15,290 nucleotides of DNA from CAUSKK01 sp963533935 (GTDB lineage: Bacteria > Pseudomonadota > Gammaproteobacteria > Cardiobacteriales > Cardiobacteriaceae). Where the stretch lies: NCBI GenBank assembly GCA_963533935.1, contig CAUSQL010000036.1:1-15290 (forward strand). The letters are read 5' to 3'. The notes beneath the pieces were generated by a model. That model saw only the letters and a program-made list of their open reading frames with translations. It did no database searches and had not been told where the DNA came from. This document shows positions 12,958 through 15,290 of the stretch, one piece after another. How positions within the stretch are numbered: position 1 is the stretch's first letter; each line of letters starts with the position of its first letter. The translations under genes and the position numbers were made by a program.

Positions 12958-13004
12958 GAATTTTACCTAAATTTTCCTTTCCACCCAACATTTAGGCAAA
13001 ATTC
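12958..13004. promoter_or_regulatory. 47-bp inverted repeat over the rpmJ promoter, candidate operator
   Basis: GAATTTTACCTAAAT (12958-12972) and ATTTAGGCAAAATTC (12990-13004) are reverse complements at 14 of 15 positions, separated by 17 bases. The left arm contains the -10 box of rpmJ and the right arm starts just beyond the -35 box. This is the geometry of a repressor-controlled promoter with two symmetric half-sites. As RNA from comM read-through it would also form a hairpin. The repressor is unknown; Zur is a reasonable guess from gene function, but the sequence does not obviously match the enterobacterial Zur box. Confidence 0.55.
12960..12988 (-). promoter_or_regulatory. rpmJ promoter
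   Basis: Minus-strand TTGGGT (12983-12988) and TAAAAT (12960-12965) are separated by exactly 17 bases, about 28 bases upstream of the rpmJ ATG. The -10 matches consensus at 5 of 6 positions and the -35 keeps TTG. The promoter sits inside the 47-bp inverted repeat. Confidence 0.55.
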
Positions 13005-13047
13005 AAGTTACAGGATAATAAAAAAACGTCGCCGCGGCAAAAATTTT

Positions 13048-14544
13048 CTAGCGCAGCTCTGAGGCCCGATAACTTAAGGCTTCGGCCATGTGGGACCGCT
13101 GAATTTCCCCCGCCGCCGCCAGGTCCGCAATGGTGCGCGCCACCTTCAGCAGCCGATGGTAGGAGCGCATGGATAGATGCAGCTGCTCCGCTGCCCGGTC
13201 GATGAGCGCCAGCGCCTCGCCGCCTATGTGCAGGTGTTCGTGCAGATGTTTGGCGCCCAGCTGGCCGTTGGCAAAGCCCTGGCGCCGTAACTGCCGCTGG
13301 CGCGCCGCTTCGGCCTGTTCCCGCAAGTTTTGGCTGTCGATGGGGTTTAACTCCTGCTGCTCGCGCAGCTGCCGCGGCGTTAGCCGGCCGATGTGAATTT
13401 GCAGGTCGATGCGGTCGAGCAGCGGCCCGGAAATGCGGTGGCGGTAGCGGCTAATGCGTTCCGGCGAATCCTGGCAGGGGTGGTCCGGGTCGCCCAGATA
13501 GCCGCAGGGGCAGGGGTTCATGGCCGCCACCAGCTGGAAGCGGGCGGGAAAATCCACCTTCTGATTCACCCGGGAAATGGAAATATGGCCGTTCTCCAGC
13601 GGCTCCCGCAGCATTTCCAGAACCTTGCGGTCGAATTCCGGCAGTTCGTCGAGAAACAGCACGCCGTTATGGGCCAGGGAAATTTCCCCCGGCCGCGGCA
13701 TGGAACCGCCGCCGGCTAGAGCGCTGGCGGAGGTGCTGTGGTGCGGGGCGCGGAAGGGGCGCTGCTGCCACTGGTCGGCGCAAAAGCCCTGGTTGCTGAT
13801 GGATTGCAGGGTGGCCGTTTCCAGCGCCTCCTGGCGGCTCATGGGCGGCAGAATGCCCGGCAGCCGCGAGGCCAGCATGGATTTCCCCGTGCCCGGCGCG
13901 CCGAACATCAGCAGGTGGTGGCCGCCGGCGGCGGCGATGAGCAGGGCCCGCTTCGCCTGGTGTTGGCCGACCACGTCGCGGAAATCCTCGTAGGTGCGCG
14001 GCTGAATCCGTTCTTCGGCGCGGCTAATCCAGTCCGCTTCGCCGCGCAGCACCGCCACCAGATGGCCGAGGCTTTCCACGGCCCGGGCCGCCGGGTTAAT
14101 GAGCTGGGCTTCGGCAAGATTTTCCGGCGGTACGATGACCAGCCGTTCTTCTTCCAGAGCGCCGAGGGCACAGGGCAGAATGCCCTTCACCGGTCTCAGC
14201 TGGCCGGACAAAGCCAGTTCCCCGTGGAATTCGTATTTATCGGCGGCAAATTCCGGCAGCTGGCCCGAGGCCATAAGCAGGCCCAGGGCGATAGGTAAAT
14301 CGTAGCGGGCGCCGTCCTTGGGCAACTCCGCCGGCGCCAGATTGATGGTGATGTGCTTGGGCGGTAGACGGAAGCCGGCGGTGGCCAGGGCCGCCCGCAC
14401 TCGGTCCTTACTTTCCTTAACCGCCTTTTCCGGCAGGCCCACCAGGGTGATGTTCGGCAGACCGGCGGCCAGGTGGATTTCCACCCGCACCAGCGGGGAA
14501 TTCAGCGCCGCGGGCGCCCGGGACAGGACGGTGGCGAGGGACAT
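13048..14544 (-). CDS. comM: ComM / YifB family Mg-chelatase-like AAA+ ATPase
   Basis: ComM is a hexameric helicase that drives branch migration during integration of incoming DNA in natural transformation; YifB relatives occur widely. The 498 residues begin with an N-terminal Lon-protease-like fold (about 1-165; ITLVGLPEKAVKESKDRVRA). The Mg-chelatase AAA+ core follows, with Walker A GAPGTGKS at 215-222, Walker B GVLFLDE at 294-300, and AMNPCPCGYLGD with a Cys pair at 345 and 347. The C-terminal Mg-chelatase domain ends in AEALSYRASEL. All ATPase motifs are intact. The start MSLATVLSRA is the typical one, and the ATG shares its A with the stop of the upstream DUF302 gene, indicating coupling. 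A T-run follows the stop on the minus strand after GCCGCGGC, possibly a weak terminator. No other competence genes are nearby. Confidence 0.95.
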   Translation of the reverse strand: MSLATVLSRAPAALNSPLVRVEIHLAAGLPNITLVGLPEKAVKESKDRVRAALATAGFRLPPKHITINLAPAELPKDGARYDLPIALGLLMASGQLPEFAADKYEFHGELALSGQLRPVKGILPCALGALEEERLVIVPPENLAEAQLINPAARAVESLGHLVAVLRGEADWISRAEERIQPRTYEDFRDVVGQHQAKRALLIAAAGGHHLLMFGAPGTGKSMLASRLPGILPPMSRQEALETATLQSISNQGFCADQWQQRPFRAPHHSTSASALAGGGSMPRPGEISLAHNGVLFLDELPEFDRKVLEMLREPLENGHISISRVNQKVDFPARFQLVAAMNPCPCGYLGDPDHPCQDSPERISRYRHRISGPLLDRIDLQIHIGRLTPRQLREQQELNPIDSQNLREQAEAARQRQLRRQGFANGQLGAKHLHEHLHIGGEALALIDRAAEQLHLSMRSYHRLLKVARTIADLAAAGEIQRSHMAEALSYRASELR

Positions 14545-15026
14545 TATTGCAAGGCGTTCTTAATGAGGGCTTCGGCCTTGTACAGGCTGTTTTCCACGTC
14601 CTTAAACTCCAGCCTGCTGTTTTTAATGAGTTCTTTCGTGGCGTTGAAATAGACCTTTACCTGGCCGTTCTCCTCGCTGACCAGCACCTTCAGCGGCAGT
14701 TGCAGGGCGAAGGCCGGGTCTTTCACCATCAGCGGCGTGCCGGCGGCCGGGGCGCCGAAGATAATGACCTGCGCCCTCTGCATTTTTAAGCCGGCCTTTT
14801 CCGCCGCCGCCTGGTGGTCGATGACCGCAAAAATGGTCATCTTTTTTTCTTCAATGGCGGCTTTCAGCTTGGCCACGGTGGTGGCGAAGTCGTGTTTGCT
14901 ATCCAACTGGACGATGGCGGCCCCATCAGCCTGGGCGGCGGTTTGATTATCCATAGCTTGCTCCTGGGCAAAGGTGAAAAAACTAAGGGCCAGCAGGCCA
15001 ACGGTGAGGATTTTCCTGAATTTCAT
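14544..15026 (-). CDS. Secreted DUF302-domain protein
   Basis: A 160-residue protein with an N-terminal signal peptide: positive start, hydrophobic core, and likely cleavage after TFA at about residue 20. It is therefore expected in the periplasm. The mature part matches the DUF302 pattern: SKHDFATTVAKLKAAIEEK near 43-61, FAVIDHQAAAEKAGLKM, then VIIFGAPAAGTPLM and PLKVLVSEENGQVKVYFNAT. DUF302 has no established biochemical role. The stop overlaps the comM ATG by one base, so comM translation probably depends on this gene. A functional link to transformation is not known. The ribosome site (AAAGAA) is weak. It is divergent from the lipoprotein gene, with 152 bp between them. No odd composition. 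Confidence 0.88.
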   Translation of the reverse strand: MKFRKILTVGLLALSFFTFAQEQAMDNQTAAQADGAAIVQLDSKHDFATTVAKLKAAIEEKKMTIFAVIDHQAAAEKAGLKMQRAQVIIFGAPAAGTPLMVKDPAFALQLPLKVLVSEENGQVKVYFNATKELIKNSRLEFKDVENSLYKAEALIKNALQ

Positions 15027-15079
15027 GGTTCTTTACGGTTAAAAGGCGGGGATTGTAGGCGGCCGCTACTCCGATTTTA

Positions 15080-15108
15080 TTGACAATACATTACGATATA
15101 TTTAATTT
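15080..15108 (+). promoter_or_regulatory. Promoter of the lipoprotein gene
   Basis: A perfect TTGACA (15080-15085) is followed after 17 bases by TAATTT (15103-15108), in an AT-rich setting within otherwise GC-rich sequence. Transcription would begin near 15115 and leave a leader of about 60 bases before the ATG at 15179, which contains two hairpins. Confidence 0.7.
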
Positions 15109-15116
15109 TCTAGCTT

Positions 15117-15151
15117 CAGCCCCAATCCGGGGCTGGGCGGCCACTGGCCGC
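15117..15151 (+). promoter_or_regulatory. Two adjacent hairpins in the lipoprotein gene leader
   Basis: CAGCCCC-AATCC-GGGGCTG (15117-15135) is followed almost at once by GCGGCC-ACT-GGCCGC (15137-15151). Both stems are perfect. They fall just after the predicted transcription start and before the AAGGAG ribosome site. No gene upstream on this strand needs a terminator. A 5'-end mRNA stabiliser or a regulatory leader is plausible; no known riboswitch is recognised. Confidence 0.5.
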
Positions 15152-15178
15152 TAATTCTTTAATTCTCAAGGAGCATTC

Positions 15179-15290
15179 ATGAATAAAAGACTTTCTGCCC
15201 TAGTGGCAATCGCCTTAGCCCTCGGCGCCTGCGACAAGACCCCCAAGGAGGCCGGCGCCCCCTCCAAGCCCGAGTGCATTGCTCCTGCCA
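15179..15290 (+). CDS. Start of a lipoprotein gene, truncated by the window end
   Basis: 37 codons are visible. They begin MNKRLSALVAIALALGAC, a type II signal peptide with lipobox LGAC and the lipidated Cys at residue 18. A short Lys/Pro/Ala linker (DKTPKEAGAPSKPEC) follows. Asp directly after the Cys would suggest inner-membrane retention by the E. coli Lol +2 rule, if that rule applies here. The ATG has AAGGAG 6 bases upstream. The function cannot be told from this fragment. Confidence 0.85.
   Translation, partial: MNKRLSALVAIALALGACDKTPKEAGAPSKPECIAPA

Noticed and set aside
13018..13047. Intrinsic terminator for comM
   Set aside because: GCCGCGGC followed by a T-run is suggestive, but the stem is too short and its loop too small to call with confidence.

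Overview
The window is a GC-rich (clearly above 55% by eye) chromosomal stretch from a gammaproteobacterium. No phage, plasmid or transposase gene is visible. A FimX-type c-di-GMP effector (twitching/type IV pili), ComM (natural transformation), a GlnE adenylyltransferase and a mevalonate-pathway decarboxylase occur together here. That combination, with the base composition, would fit the Cardiobacteriaceae (Cardiobacterium and relatives). This placement is inference from recalled biology and was not tested.

Layout. Bases 1-5216 hold a leftward block: glnE (nitrogen control of glutamine synthetase), mvaD (isopentenyl diphosphate synthesis, 11 bp behind glnE) and guaB (GMP synthesis). Divergent from glnE is fimX (5393-7456). 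A 435-bp gene-free stretch (7457-7891) full of palindromes follows. Next comes a leftward membrane-anchored retropepsin-like protease (7892-8383). Going right are an unrecognised 75-codon ORF and a DedA-family membrane protein, the latter ending tail to tail with a stand-alone CheY-like receiver (9359-9739). Bases 9835-11585 hold gcvT and cysE overlapping by one base, which joins one-carbon/serine supply to cysteine synthesis. After a second repeat-rich gap comes a ypfJ-type zinc metallopeptidase (11859-12746). It ends at a bidirectional terminator shared with a leftward type-B rpmJ (ribosomal protein L36, 41 codons). Leftward comM and a secreted DUF302 protein, also overlapping by one base, follow. 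The start of a rightward lipoprotein gene runs off the window.

The most striking non-genic feature is a family of intergenic imperfect palindromes. The clearest copy is 80 bp (11734-11813). Its arms resemble TTACAAACGGACGGGCGCTT followed a few bases later by TGTATGTA. Full, partial and half copies lie at 1-55, 1647-1673, 5227-5257, 7503-7582, 7689-7767, 7774-7806, 11601-11628 and 11734-11813. All lie outside genes apart from an overlap with the mvaD stop codon at the edge of one copy, and several lie just 3' of a stop codon. I recognise no named family for them. A second notable element is a 47-bp inverted repeat (15-bp arms, 14 matching) that straddles the likely promoter of the zinc-independent-type rpmJ and looks like an operator.

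Most genes are ordinary housekeeping genes. The interest lies in the repeats, the rpmJ promoter, the small ORF at 8471, the structured leader of the lipoprotein gene and the unusual gene pairings.
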